Assembly (NCBI RefSeq): GCF_002776525.5
Contig: NC_045443.1
Location: 40,818,878 to 40,882,877, forward strand
Length of the DNA stretch: 64,000 bases
From: Piliocolobus tephrosceles
Taxonomy: Eukaryota; Chordata; Mammalia; Primates; Cercopithecidae
Direction: 5' to 3'
Shown here one piece after another: positions 1 to 10,369 of the stretch (positions are counted from its first letter, which is position 1; each line of letters begins with the position of its first letter). The translations under genes were made by a program, and so were the position numbers. Below the pieces are notes generated by a model. It saw only the letters and a list, made by a program, of their open reading frames with translations, was not told the origin of the DNA and ran no database searches.

Positions 1-1140
1 AAATTCATTTCTCTATCTCTTGATTCTTTTCTTTGCCTTTTCCTCGGACTGTGACTTTGGTTGGATTGATTATCTAGCTGCCTAAAATTCAAAGAATTAA
101 ATTTGGGACAGGGCCTAGAATAAAAACCTGTTGGGCTACTTTATTTATTATTGCAAGGAAGAATAACAAATTATCACAACATTATTGGGTCGGGATAACA
201 GTGAATTAGGGAAAGAAATCAGAGGCTACTTTGCCTCTCCTTCATGTCCTACTCTTCTCTCTTCCCCATTATATATTACTTCCCTGCCCTGGGATGATAT
301 GGGTCCACAAACAAGCTCCATCTGGAAAACCTGCATTTGGTCTCACTTGGTCCACTTATTCATATGGAGTAATTTTGATGGCTTAAACTTTTAGTCTTCA
401 GAATTGAAAACCTTGTTGGGATAGTTTTGATTGGCTTAGTTCTTTTGAGTAAAATACTTAATATCTCAGCATTCTTCTTCCTCTCCTCCAAGATGTCATC
501 TGTAGGTACAAGAGAAAAGTGTGCCCTTCATGATCTGCATGGTATCCAGTGGCTCATCCTGTTCTCATGACTTTGTCCTTTCCTCTCCGGTTGTTGTTCA
601 CCTTGCTGGCATTTATGATGAAGAAGAGCAGCTGGTATAACTCATGATTTGATTTGTCTAGGATTGTTCAGGTGTGGTGGCTTTCTCTGGCTGATTTTGC
701 TCTCTGAGTCTCTGTTGTTTCCTAGAGTTGGGACACATCTTCTTGCTGTGCAGGCTCCAACCAGACTGTGGGCTTTCAACTTGTTTCCTCTGGTATTGTC
801 TTGTCATTTCTAAGGTCTTTCAAGAGCTTAGGTTGATCTTCAAGATGTGGTTTTCTAGGAAACTCAGCTCATATCTAGCTGTCAGATGGAGGATAAGAGG
901 ATGGAGAAGACATTCTTACTTGCTCAGTGATCTTAGACAATTTATAGAAATTTTGCATTGCACTGAATATGGTAATATCTCACAGCTGTGTTAGAATGAT
1001 TATACAATTTCAAATATTTTTTGAGCCTTTAACCTGTCCTGTCTACTTTCTGAAGCTCCCCTCCCCTCACCTTTTCTGGGCTTCTACTTTCTTCCTGCCT
1101 CATAGACACACAGGATAATTTTCATTAAGATATTGCTTTT
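1..1140. other. Unassigned intronic sequence
   Basis: Mixed-complexity DNA with no recognisable repeat, exon or regulatory motif. A short frame at 728-994 lacks any family resemblance. Confidence 0.5.
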
Positions 1141-1149
1141 TCCAATGCT

Positions 1150-1220
1150 GTGCTCAGCATAGTTTCTGATATTATAGATACTCAGTAAATATTTGTTGAA
1201 TAAATGTTGGATAAATAAGA
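1150..1220 (+). mobile_element. L2/MIR-type 3' end fragment
   Basis: Reads as a worn copy of the shared L2/MIR 3' terminus: 'gctcagcatag...', then 'actcagtaaatatttgttga' and 'ataaatg'. Too short to choose between L2 and MIR. Confidence 0.5.
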
Positions 1221-1229
1221 ACATGAAGT

Positions 1230-1690
1230 AAATAATTACACTTAGTTTAAAATACTATATAGAAATAAATATTACTAGTATTTTGTCCTATCCTTTCCCT
1301 CAGTACCCCTCTCTTTTAAATTATTTTATGACAGTGACGTTTAATTAATTTCTTTCGTATTTTTAAACATCTTACCTTGTCAATAAGTATATATTTTCAT
1401 AATGTGTATAGTATAAACTTAATTTTAATGTCTGCTTATTGTTCCATTGAGTGTGTTTAATATAATTTATATCATACTGTTCTTGAATTTGGGGGTGCTT
1501 TCTATTTTCCTCTTTTATAAACAGCTTCAAAGAATGTCCATGTACATACATTAAAAATTATGCTCATTTGCACAATTATTTATTTAAGAAAAATGCCTAG
1601 AGTTAGAATTTTTGAGTCAAAGAATGTGCACATTTTTCATTTGGTATATATTTCCAGGTTGTCCTGTGACATTTGATCTTCAATTTGGAG
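1230..1690 (-). mobile_element. Old L1 (L1M) 3' portion
   Basis: The plus strand reads as antisense L1M: a TTATAAACAGCTTCAAAGAATG block (the 'interspersed-copies' region near the ORF2 end), then TGCCTAGAGTTAGAATTTTTGAGTCAAAG, then a 'gatatattgccaaattgcc'-like block. Diverged, with fuzzy ends. Confidence 0.5.
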
Positions 1691-1771
1691 AAATATTAGT
1701 TTTTGAAAAGAAGCTATATTTTTTGACCCACTAATTGAAATAATCTGTCTTATAGAAATATAAGTAGTTTT

Positions 1772-2077
1772 GGTCGGGTGCGGTGGCTCACGCCTGTAAT
1801 CCAGCACTTTGGGACACTGACACAGGTGGATCACCTGAGGTCAGGAGTTCGAGACCAGCCTGGTCAACATCGTGAAATCCCATCTCTACTACAAATACAA
1901 AAAACTAGCTGGGCATAGTGGTGGGTGCCTGTAATCCCAGCTACTCGGGAGGCTGAGGCAGGAGAATCACTTGAACCCGGGAGGTGGAGGTTGCAGTGAG
2001 CCGAGATCGTGCCACTGCACTCCAGCCTGGGCGACAGAGTGTGACTCTGTCTCAAAAAAAAAAAAAAAAAAAAAAAA
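1772..2077 (+). mobile_element. AluS, full length
   Basis: Starts GGTCGGGTGCGGTGGCTCAC, has both arms and the A-rich linker, and ends in a 24-A tail. The flanks show an imperfect target duplication (TAAGTAGTTTT on the left, TAAGTGTTTT on the right). Features such as CACCTGAGGTCAGGAGTTCG and ATCACTTGAACCC place it in AluS. Confidence 0.93.
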
Positions 2078-2327
2078 GATGTAAGTGTTTTTATATAAAC
2101 ATATATGTAATATTTTGAGGGCTTGTAGCAACTAATAGCTGAAATCAATGTGAATGACCACATATAAGAAAAAGTTTGAATAAAATGTGGATCATTCATG
2201 TTACATAATATTATGTAGCCCTTGGTTTAGATCTGTTAACTCATAATAATGCCCATGATGCTAAGTAAGAAATATCAGTTGCAAAGTAATATGGATAGTA
2301 TGGTTCTTTTTTTGTAAAAACAAAAAA

Positions 2328-2343
2328 CAAACACACACACACA
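2328..2343. repeat. Short (CA)n run
   Basis: AACACACACACACACA within the L1M 3' end. Confidence 0.8.
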
Positions 2344-2544
2344 TAATAATACTTTATATATGTTTATGATTTGTTTGAACGTACAGGAAGCTGTGAAAGG
2401 ATACACTCAAGTTCTTAAAACTGGATCTTAGTGGGTGCATGTATATCTTAGGATTGTTTCACATTTTACAATGAAAAAATTTTGCTTTTGTAAGAAAAAG
2501 AAAATAAGGAAGACAAAAAAAAAAAAAAAAAATCACGGCCTTAA

Positions 2545-4475
2545 CAAACCACTCTGACTTTTCTGCAAACTGTGCTGTCAAACTAGACAGCTTCCTGTAG
2601 TCCTCAGAGGAATTTCAAGGCTTTGAAGAGTGTGCCCTGAAGTCAGGATCACTTTTATAGTTAGCTTAATTGGTATATTATTTTACACAAGATAACAGCT
2701 AAACCGTTGTGATTTCTCCAGCCATTGATGTTCTCAGAGGTAATCATCCTCAGAAAGGCTGCTGAAAATATGGTTGCTTACATCCTGGTCTGTTTCATGT
2801 CAAACAACCAATTTTTTTAGAAGAGGAAATAGAGGATGAAATAGCAAAAGTATTTCCATTTAAGAAATTGTTTTCAGAAATAATCTATACTTTTCTGTTG
2901 ATAAGAGGAAGGAACAATTTTTGTTGCAGCTAAAAATATAGAATAAAATAAGGTGACAACAATAGGTTGTAGCTAAATGCATGCTTTTATTAACTCACTA
3001 GATGTATGCTGTGATTTTGATTAAAATTTTGTCTTTCTGAAGGAGAGAAGTAAATATGAAAAAGAAAAAACCTTGATATGTCTTAGAAAATTGTAAGTCT
3101 AGTAGCACTATGTAAAAGTCATTTTAAAATGAGAAAGTTTAGAAATTTGGAGAACAAAAGTAAAATAAACACTTTATTTAGAAAAGTAAAATTGGTTATT
3201 GCTCATGGGAAAAATCTTGGTCATTGAATGTTTCTGAACAGAGATGGTGACACAGTGAATTAAGTATGTAAGTAGTCATTCATAAATGTGTACCAATGAT
3301 ATATTGAAAATATCTAGTGAAAGAAGTTCCTGGAATACTGTATTTATACTTGATTAGCCAGTAATACTTGGGTTAAATGATAAATGCTAGTCATAAATGC
3401 TGATAAGTGAGTAAGTTTGTCAAGCATGATCAGATCAGGGATCTGAAAACCCTATATGTCAATATTATTTTTAATATATGTAGATTTTGGATACATACAT
3501 GAACAGTTTTATCAAAGCATATACTGAAATTGTTCTATTCCTGTGGGAGCCTCAGAATTCAAAATCAAACTATCATTTTGACATAGATCATAAATAAGTG
3601 ATAAGTTAATGAATAAGGCAGATTTTATATTATGTTTTCTAAAACTTTATCATCAAAACAGTTTAAAACATTGTTTTCAATGTCAATGAAATTAAATACT
3701 AAAATAGAAACAAAAGTTTCTGTGGAGTCATTGGTGACGACAGTATATTTCAGTGTATAATTGCATATGCAACTCCATTGCTCCCTGTTGGTGAGGTCAG
3801 TGTGAGTGCCATATCTCTTTGAAGCAAACTTGTGTGTCTTCTCAGTGCAGGCCTCAAAGTAGTATGCAAATATATTTTGCTATTGGATGAGATAAGTGTA
3901 TCAATGCGTATAGCTTACAGGTAGAGGTACAAGTCATGCCTCCTCCTAATTCTGGATCTGATGAGGGCTATGTCATCTCCATAGTTTGATTCTAAGCCAT
4001 CCTACTGTGCCTGCTTGCTGTATTTTTGGACAGCCCCAACTCCTTTCTACATATTTCATCAATGTATGTTGTATCAGCATGCGAAGTTTAAAGCACTCAT
4101 TTAAATCAAGTTTATCTAATTCAACTAACTGTTAATTTGTTTCTGCTGCCTTTGGAGTAATCTATCTCCAGGCCTTCCTGTGTTATCTTGAATAATTGAG
4201 AGTGTACTGGTAGAAAGAGCCACATTGCTGCAGAAGATGCTGCTAAGCCTCCAGGAGGTTCCCTTCACTTGAGCGAGATCGAAAGTGATTCCAGCTGGCT
4301 AGAAAAAAAATTACATGAAGCCTGTAATAGACCCTTAGGAAGGAAATCTGTTTCTACCCAGACAGAAAAATAATTCATTTGTAAGGAATATAAATTAAAG
4401 CTTTCTTCAAGTCATTGGAGTGTCTCTAATATTTTTCAGGCAGCATTTTTCATACTTCCCTATTTCATCAACTTT
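2545..4475. other. Unassigned intronic sequence
   Basis: No Alu, L1 or LTR signature recognised. AT-rich, with no frame resembling an exon. Confidence 0.45.
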
Positions 4476-4479
4476 TAGT

Positions 4480-4600
4480 ACGCAATTTTCTGAGCTTTAG
4501 TTTTCTCATTTATGAAATGAAGTAATAATGCCTGTCCTCAATTCTATGAATTTATGAAGATCAAATAGGAGGATGTAAAGGCTCCTATAAATTATAAATT
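4480..4600 (+). mobile_element. MIR core fragment
   Basis: Contains the MIR core order 'tgagctttagttttctcatttatgaaatgaagtaataatgcctgtcc' followed by 'gaagatcaaatagga...gtaaaggct', matching the 'cctcagtttcctcatctgtaaaatgg...' segment and its downstream block. Confidence 0.6.
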
Positions 4601-4604
4601 TACC

Positions 4605-5715
4605 CACTATCCTAAGGCATTGTTTTATTTATCAGGGTGGCTTTTGCTTTTTTATTACTTTTCATAACTACTTGCACTATGTACTGTTATTTGAATACAA
4701 TAACATAAAACCAACCATGTTACATGGTTAGATAACTTAAAAAAAAATTTCTTTCTAACTTCAATTTTTGTTCCTTTTATTTTTCTTGTGCAGAAAGAAA
4801 AATCATCCTGTCAGCTACTCATGTCTAATTTCAAAATTATCTTGCAGAATTAAGCATTGAGGCTTTGTAGAAATTTGGGGAGTATAAGGAATTGCAGATG
4901 AATGCCAGCTCCTCCTGGGCATGCTGTAGTTCTTAATGTAAAAGTCCGGTTTTGCTCAGCATCAATCAATGGTGACTTGGAACTGGGTGCGGGGGTCCCT
5001 AAAGAATCCCCTGCAGACGGACACAGTCTCCCTTGAGCCATTTTCCACAGAGCCTGAGTGGTGTGACCTCTTGCTGCTGCAGTTTCTCAAAGTGATTGTA
5101 TTTCACTGCTCTCATAAACACATCTTGTAAAAGAAACAAGGTTGTCTTTTAAACTGTGCTCTTGCTTGACAAGAAAAATAAAACCCAGTCTGCTTTCAGG
5201 ACCTTATGGCCTAATAAGTCAACCCTTTTCATTTTTGTTAAGAATATTTTTGTATCAACTTGCCATTCTTCAGGTAAAAGTACAATTTATTATGAAAGAA
5301 GAGAATGTGGATGATAAATAAGCCTTTTATGTTCTTGTTACCTGTGATTCAGAAAATTCTAACTCACAGAGCTGGTTAAATAGAGAATTCTAAAACCAGT
5401 AACAAGGAGATGCTTGTTAAATCTACTTTTTAATGCTTGTTTATTTTATTATACACATGACATGTACTATTCACTGTTCATCTTATGTGTATGGGAACTT
5501 GCAATTTTTGGTCTATTATATATGCCTATATATTTTATGTTTGGTGCTATCAGGAACACAGGTATAATTAAACAAGGCTAGGATTTATTTTATTTTATGT
5601 TTGTAGGTTATTATGGAGTCCAAAGATTATAGAGATGAAGGGAAATTAGACCAATTTTTTTCATATGATATATAGAGAAAAGCATTTGTGCATTCCTTTG
5701 TGTCGGTAAGCATAA
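4605..5715. other. Unassigned intronic sequence
   Basis: Nothing recognised. Slightly higher GC near 4970-5060, without CpG clustering. Confidence 0.45.
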
Positions 5716-5717
5716 GA

Positions 5718-5747
5718 ACTCTCTGTCACCCAGGCTGGAGTTCAGTG
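5718..5747 (-). repeat. Orphan 30-bp Alu-like fragment
   Basis: ACTCTCTGTCACCCAGGCTG plus GAGTTCAGTG matches the antisense start of an Alu right arm (CTCTGTCGCCCAGGCTGGAGTGCAGTG) with about three changes. No Alu sequence or A-tail adjoins it on either side. Confidence 0.55.
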
Positions 5748-5874
5748 AATACAAAGAAAATGTAAGATATTTTACTAATACTTTTTATATTGATTATGTG
5801 TTGAAATGATAATATTTTAGATATATTTGATTAGGTAAAATATTGAAATCAATTTCACTCTTTAAAGACTTTAA

Positions 5875-6186
5875 GGCCAGGTGTGGCAGCTCATGCCTAT
5901 AATCCAAACACTTTGGGAGGCCAAGGTGGGCGGATCACCTGAGGTTGAGAGTTTGAGACCAGCCTGACCAACATGGAGAAACCCCGTCTCTACTAAAACT
6001 ACAAAATTATCCAGGTGTGGTGGTGCAAGCCTGTTGTCCTAGCTACTCAGGAGGCTGAGGCAGGAGAATCACTTGAACCCAGGAGGCGGAGGTTGTGGTG
6101 AACCGACATCACACCATTGCACTCCAGGCTGGGCAACAAGATCAAAACTCTGTCTCAAAACAAAAAACGAAACAAAACAAAAAAAA
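5875..6186 (+). mobile_element. AluS, full length, A-tail abuts a second Alu
   Basis: GGCCAGGTGTGGCAGCTCAT start, both arms, tail of CAAAACAAAAAACG-type A-rich sequence. The left target repeat AAAGACTTTAA (5864-5874) has its partner only after the next Alu (6453-6463). Confidence 0.9.
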
Positions 6187-6187
6187 G

Positions 6188-6452
6188 ACCGGGCATAGTG
6201 GCTCACGCCTGTGATCCCAGCACTTTGGGATCACGAAGTCCAGGAGATCGAGACTATCCTGGCTAACACGGTGAAACCCCGTCTCTACTAAAAATATAAA
6301 AAATTAGCCAGGTATGGTGGCGAGTGCCTGTTGTCCCAGCTACTTGGGAGGCTGAGGCAGGAGAATGGCGTGAACCCAGGAGCTTGCAGTGAGCCAAGAT
6401 TGCGCCACTGCCCTCCAGCCTGGATGACAGAATGAGACTCCCTTTCCAAAAA
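6188..6452 (+). mobile_element. AluY with internal deletions, inserted at the tail of the preceding AluS
   Basis: GACCGGGCATAGTGGCTCAC start. AluY marks are TCCTGGCTAACACGGTGAAA, GAATGGCGTGAACCC and GGAGCTTGCAGTGAG. About 15 bp is missing after CACTTTGGGA, and the 'cgggaggcgg' step in the right arm is also missing. It sits directly after the A-rich tail of the AluS, a common L1-endonuclease target. Confidence 0.88.
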
Positions 6453-6761
6453 AAAGACTTTAAAAATGTTGTTACTAAAAAATTTAAAATTCTGTGTGAA
6501 GCTTGCATTGTATTCCTATTGCACAGTACTTCTCTAAACAGTCTTGGCATAGAAATATGTTTATATCCTTTATCCGTCTTTACCAAACTCCTCACTTTAC
6601 CCCTGATTTTGAGGACAGTTTAAAGAGGTCTGCACATTCTGCAAGCATTAATTTCTGTTGTCTCACATCCAAAATTTCATTAGAAGTATCTGAAGAGTTT
6701 GCTCATCTCTAAGAGATTTCATCTATAAAAAGCTGATTTTAAATTAAAAAGCTGATTAAAT

Positions 6762-6953
6762 TTTAATATATACAAGTAAGCTTCATTAGATAAATGAGGA
6801 AGAAGAGTTATAATAAATAAGCCCTATTACATTTTCTCAAGAAGTGATTTTAGTTATTTTGGAGATATGCATTTAAAAAGAGAAACATTGTTGAAAGGCT
6901 CAGGATCGTGTATTTCTTGTCTTTTTCTGTTTCTTCTTGATGTATTATAGTAC
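6762..6953. repeat. Local direct duplication, copy 1 (192 bp)
   Basis: Matches 7424-7617 almost base for base (about five substitutions and one 2-bp indel, near 97 percent identity). The shared block runs from TATATACAAGTAAGCTTCAT to GATGTATTATAGTAC. It is not a repeat family I recognise. Confidence 0.9.
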
Positions 6954-7423
6954 GTTTAGGTCAATGAGCATAAATGTTGTGGAGTTCAGCTGTGTATGGA
7001 AAGGAGGTTTTCTTCCTTGGGCGAGGGCACCTTCTGGTGGAAGATACTGAACACAGCAGCTTATTCAATGGTCAGATGTAGATTTTAAGATTCTGGAATT
7101 GGTAAAAAATTTATTTCAGATGTTTGGAGGGAAAAAAACTAAGATTACCAATAAAGATATTTATTTCTTTGTAGCATCTTTTATAATTGAAGCTCATCTC
7201 AGTTCTGGGACTTCTTTTTCTTAGTTATGCAAGGCTAAGATTGAGACAGTATAATAAGAGCATTCTGATTTGGAGTGCTTTTTAAAAATGCAAGGTTCTT
7301 ATTGGAGTTTTTAGGTTATTTTTCCCAAAAGTTTCCAATGGTGGTTTTTGTATCCATTACAAAAAGGAGAAGAGTTCTATATTTTTGTTCTTTTTAATGT
7401 AAAACTTGAGGATGTTTAGGTTA
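6954..7423. other. Unassigned spacer between the duplicated copies
   Basis: Unique-looking sequence. GTTTAGGT occurs at its start, just after copy 1, and again near its end, just before copy 2. Confidence 0.5.
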
Positions 7424-7617
7424 TTTAGTATATACAAGTAAGCTTCATTAGATAAATGAGGAAGAAGTGGTATAATAAATAAGCCCTATTACATTTTCTC
7501 GAGAAGTGATTTTAGTTATTTTGGAGACATGCATTTAAAAAGAGAAACATTGTTGAAAGGCTCAGGATCATGTATTTCTTGTCTTTTTCTGTTTCTTCTT
7601 GATGTATTATATAGTAC
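7424..7617. repeat. Local direct duplication, copy 2 (194 bp)
   Basis: Second copy, about 662 bp downstream of the first in the same orientation. Differences from copy 1 include GTGGTATAAT for GAGTTATAAT, CTCGAGAAG for CTCAAGAAG, and ATTATATAGTAC for ATTATAGTAC. Flanks beyond the block do not match. Confidence 0.9.
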
Positions 7618-8105
7618 ATATGATTATTTAAGTCATATCTTTTCATCACTGCATTTCATATACAAAGCCTGCCAAAAATAACTATGAAATAGCTGAGATC
7701 TTAAATACTGAGAACAAAATAGATTTCTCATAATTTGGAATTACATTAACCAGAAACAGTAAGACAGTTAAAATATGAGCCAACATTCAGCTAATCAGCT
7801 AAACAGAGATTTCCAAAACCACTTATTGCCTTTCCAGGCTGATGTAAGAATAGTTATGAGTGGTTAAAAGGGAATGAATCAGTTGGATTTCCTTTTAATG
7901 TAGAGATCCTGGCAGCCCACTTCTAAAATTGTGCTTTATTTATGCATATTACCTTCTTTGGAACCTATAAAAATGTGAAAAACATTCAGATGATGAAAAC
8001 ATAAGACAAATACCATTCTTTCTTTTTATGAAAGACAAAAAAACAAAAAACAAGGAGCTAGCTAACCAACTCTATTCTAAGGGAGGAAATATAGTAAGAG
8101 TGGCC
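7618..8105. other. Unassigned intronic sequence
   Basis: No recognised element. Confidence 0.45.
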
Positions 8106-8108
8106 TAT

Positions 8109-8411
8109 AGCCAGACGTAATGGCTCATGCCTATAATCTCAGCACTTTGGGAGGCTGAGGTGGGAGGATTGCTTGAGCCCAAGAGTTTGAGACCAGGCTT
8201 GGCAACATGGCAAAACCCTGACACTACAAGAAAAACAAAAATTGGCTGGTTGTGATAGTTTATGCCTGTAGTCCAGCTACTCAGGAAGCTGAGGTGAGAG
8301 GCTCTCTTGAGCACAGAAGGTCAAGGCTGCAGTGAGCTGTGATCACACCACTGCACTCCAGCCTGGGCAACAGAGTGATACCATCTCAAAACAAAACAAA
8401 CAAAAAAAAAG
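8109..8411 (+). mobile_element. AluJ, full length
   Basis: AGCCAGACGTAATGGCTCAT start. AluJ-type marks are GGGAGGATTGCTTGAGCCC, GAGACCAGGCTTGGCAACAT and the right arm AAGGTCAAGGCTGCAGTGAG. Ends in an A-rich tail (CAAAACAAAACAAACAAAA). No clear target duplication remains, as expected from its age. Confidence 0.9.
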
Positions 8412-8441
8412 ACTGGATTACTCTATTAGTTAAAGGAGCCA

Positions 8442-8736
8442 GGCCGGGCGCGGTGGCTCACGCCTGTAATCCCAGCACTTTGGGAGGCCGAGGCGGGTGG
8501 ATCATGAGGTCAGGAGATAGAGACCACGGTGACACCCCGTCTCTACTAAAAATACAAAAAAAAAAAAAAAAAAAAAAATTAGCCGGGCGTGGTGGTGGGC
8601 GCCTGTAGTCCCAGCTAGTCAGGAGGCGGAGGCAGGAGAATGGCGTGAACCCGGGGGGTGGAGCTTGCAGTGAGCTGAGATCACGCCACTGCATTCCAGC
8701 CTGGGCGACACAGCAAGACTCTGTCTCAAAAAAAAA
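8442..8736 (+). mobile_element. AluY with perfect target duplication
   Basis: Target site AAAGGAGCCAG at 8432-8442 is repeated at 8737-8747 (the last G may belong to the Alu). The body is young: GGCCGGGCGCGGTGGCTCAC, GAATGGCGTGAACCCG and GGAGCTTGCAGTGAG. About 14 bp is missing between GAGACCA and CGGTGACA in the left arm, and the linker A-run is expanded to more than 20. Confidence 0.95.
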
Positions 8737-8747
8737 AAAGGAGCCAG

Positions 8748-9218
8748 AATTTACCCATATTAATAGCAGAGAACTGAAATGACTGTTTTACTTGTATGAA
8801 AATATTGACTTTGCTTATTAATTAAAATGCTTTCATGAGTTGAAATGTGGTAATATACTTTTAGATCAGTGTATTCAATAGTATGTATTGTTATATTTTA
8901 TTATTTATTAGGTAAATAAATTCTCAATGGAATAAAAAAATTCATTCAAACCCATTTTCCCAAAAACTATATTTTTAGATGTATAGTATTTGTTTTAGTG
9001 ATAACTTTTGTTCAGTTCTGTCTAGCATTTCCAGAAATCTATGCTTGTTTCATGGCCTCCAGTAAAGGTTTCTGTTGATGAGGGGTTTTGATCCCATGTC
9101 TGTCCAAAAAGGACAATTGGCTTTTTTTTGGTTGGGAAGGATTCATTTAAGTGGAATCTTCCAAGTAGCTATCTCTGCCATCTCCCATATTCTTGCTCCA
9201 CTCTTACTGTTTTGTTTG
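8748..9218. other. Unassigned intronic sequence
   Basis: AT-rich. No family recognised. Confidence 0.45.
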
Positions 9219-9220
9219 TC

Positions 9221-9660
9221 TGTTGTGGAGTCCTAATTAGGGAAAAAGACTCAGGCTGGTGGGAACAGGGGAAAGCCAAAGAAAAAGCAGATAAGCTTTA
9301 AGTCTGCCTTTCTTCCTGGTCCAGGGCGTGTAGCCCTCCTGCACAAATAACTCACAGTCTTCCAGTGTTCAGCTTACCACCAGACCCTACAAGTTAGCAC
9401 ACTGCATTCTTGGCATTATCAGTACAGCACAAAGCCCTCTTCAGCACACAGCACAAGCACCATCCTATAAAATCCCCAGCAAGCCTTTGTCTCCTTGCAG
9501 TCAGCGCCACTCTTGCTGACTTGCCCATGGCACCCTCGCAACGTATTTTCATACTTTCTGCTTTCTGTAATAAATCTGCCTTTCTTTACTTATAAATGTC
9601 TTGGTAAATTATTCTAACTGCCTGCGCAATACAGGCCCCAGATAGTCGCTACCCGAGACA
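9221..9660 (+). mobile_element. Solo LTR, probably class I ERV, family unresolved
   Basis: LTR-like architecture on the plus strand: a TG start (TGTTGTGGAGTCC), a TATA box TATAAAA (9466-9472), a polyadenylation signal AATAAA (9569-9574), a GT-rich/pyrimidine-rich stretch after it, and a CA end (CCGAGACA). No internal retroviral sequence adjoins either side. Exact ends are uncertain because I see no convincing short target duplication. I could not name the family. Confidence 0.6.
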
Positions 9661-9961
9661 CCTATCCTATCCCATTTATGAAAGTGAGGTAGCAAGCCAA
9701 TAAACAAACACTTCTTGGATTCATAGCAATCACAGTCTCTTGAGAGCAGGGTGTCCACCTGACCTCTTTTGGTGTGAACAATTCAGCTTTGTGTGTTATT
9801 GGTCCTAGTCAGGGTGGGCTGTGTAAGGACACTGTTTTGAGATCAGCATGCCCTGTGCCTGTGTAGGCTTGTTGTCAACACGTGAGTGCTTCAAAGAGAA
9901 TGGAGTACAGCTTCCCTCCCAACTTTGTTCTCTTGCTTTCATAAAGATTTAAGGGCCTCCC

Positions 9962-9997
9962 CTATTTTCTTTTTCTTTTCTTCTTCTTCTTTTTTTG
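9962..9997. repeat. Pyrimidine-rich simple tract
   Basis: CTATTTTCTTTTTCTTTTCTTCTTCTTCTTTTTTT-type tract. Confidence 0.8.
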
Positions 9998-10049
9998 ATA
10001 CCCAGCTACAGTTTATTTTCACGAGAAAGAACTTTAAAAAAAAAAAAAC

Positions 10050-10215
10050 AAAACAAATGTGAATTCATTGTAAAACATTAAGGACGTGCAGCCAAAAGGA
10101 AAAAAAAGAACAGTGTCTTATCATTTACCATTTTGAGATGACTACTGTTAATATTTTTGGAAGTTTTCTTTTTAGGCATAAATGTATACTTTATATTTTT
10201 TTAGGTAAAGAAACT
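10050..10215 (-). mobile_element. L1M 3' UTR-like fragment
   Basis: Antisense L1M 3' pattern: 'attgtaaaacatt', an A-rich middle, 'tgactactgttaatatttttgg' and 'cataaatgtatac'. Diverged. Confidence 0.4.
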
Positions 10216-10217
10216 TT

Positions 10218-10252
10218 ATTACTTTTTGCCTTTTTGGCTAAGACCAAGTGTA
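10218..10252 (+). pseudogene. Truncated U2 snRNA-like fragment (first ~35 nt)
   Basis: Aligns without gaps to the first 35 nt of U2 snRNA (recalled sequence) with about seven mismatches, mostly transitions. The best-kept part is TTTTGGCTAAGACCAAGTGTA (U2 has GATCAAGTGTA). It is followed by AATAAAAAAG, as seen in 3'-truncated, L1-mobilised snRNA copies. There is no promoter or 3' box; not functional. Confidence 0.5.
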
Positions 10253-10369
10253 AATAAAAAAGCTTTAACCTTAGTGTGAGAGACAACTATGTATACAATA
10301 AATTTCACCATAATACGGTAGAAGCAGTAATAGAGATATGTGCAGGAAGCTCTCAGAATACAGAAGACA

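Larger units (their letters stand above)
1690..2540 (+). mobile_element. Old L1 (L1M) 3' end, interrupted by an Alu
   Basis: Sense L1M 3' sequence on both sides of the Alu at 1772-2077: 'taatctgtcttatagaaata' before it. After it come the 'gtagcc...ttagatctgttaact' block, 'gtatgg...tttttgtaaaaac', 'ggaaggatacact', 'ttacaatgaa', and a poly-A tail at 2515-2532. It faces away from the antisense L1M fragment immediately to the left, and both include the same consensus region, so these are two insertions. Confidence 0.5.

Noticed and set aside
4960..5060. Promoter or CpG island
   Set aside because: A modest GC rise with few CpGs and no core promoter motifs.
9221..9660. Complete endogenous retrovirus
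   Set aside because: Only one LTR is present, with no second LTR, primer-binding site or internal genes nearby.
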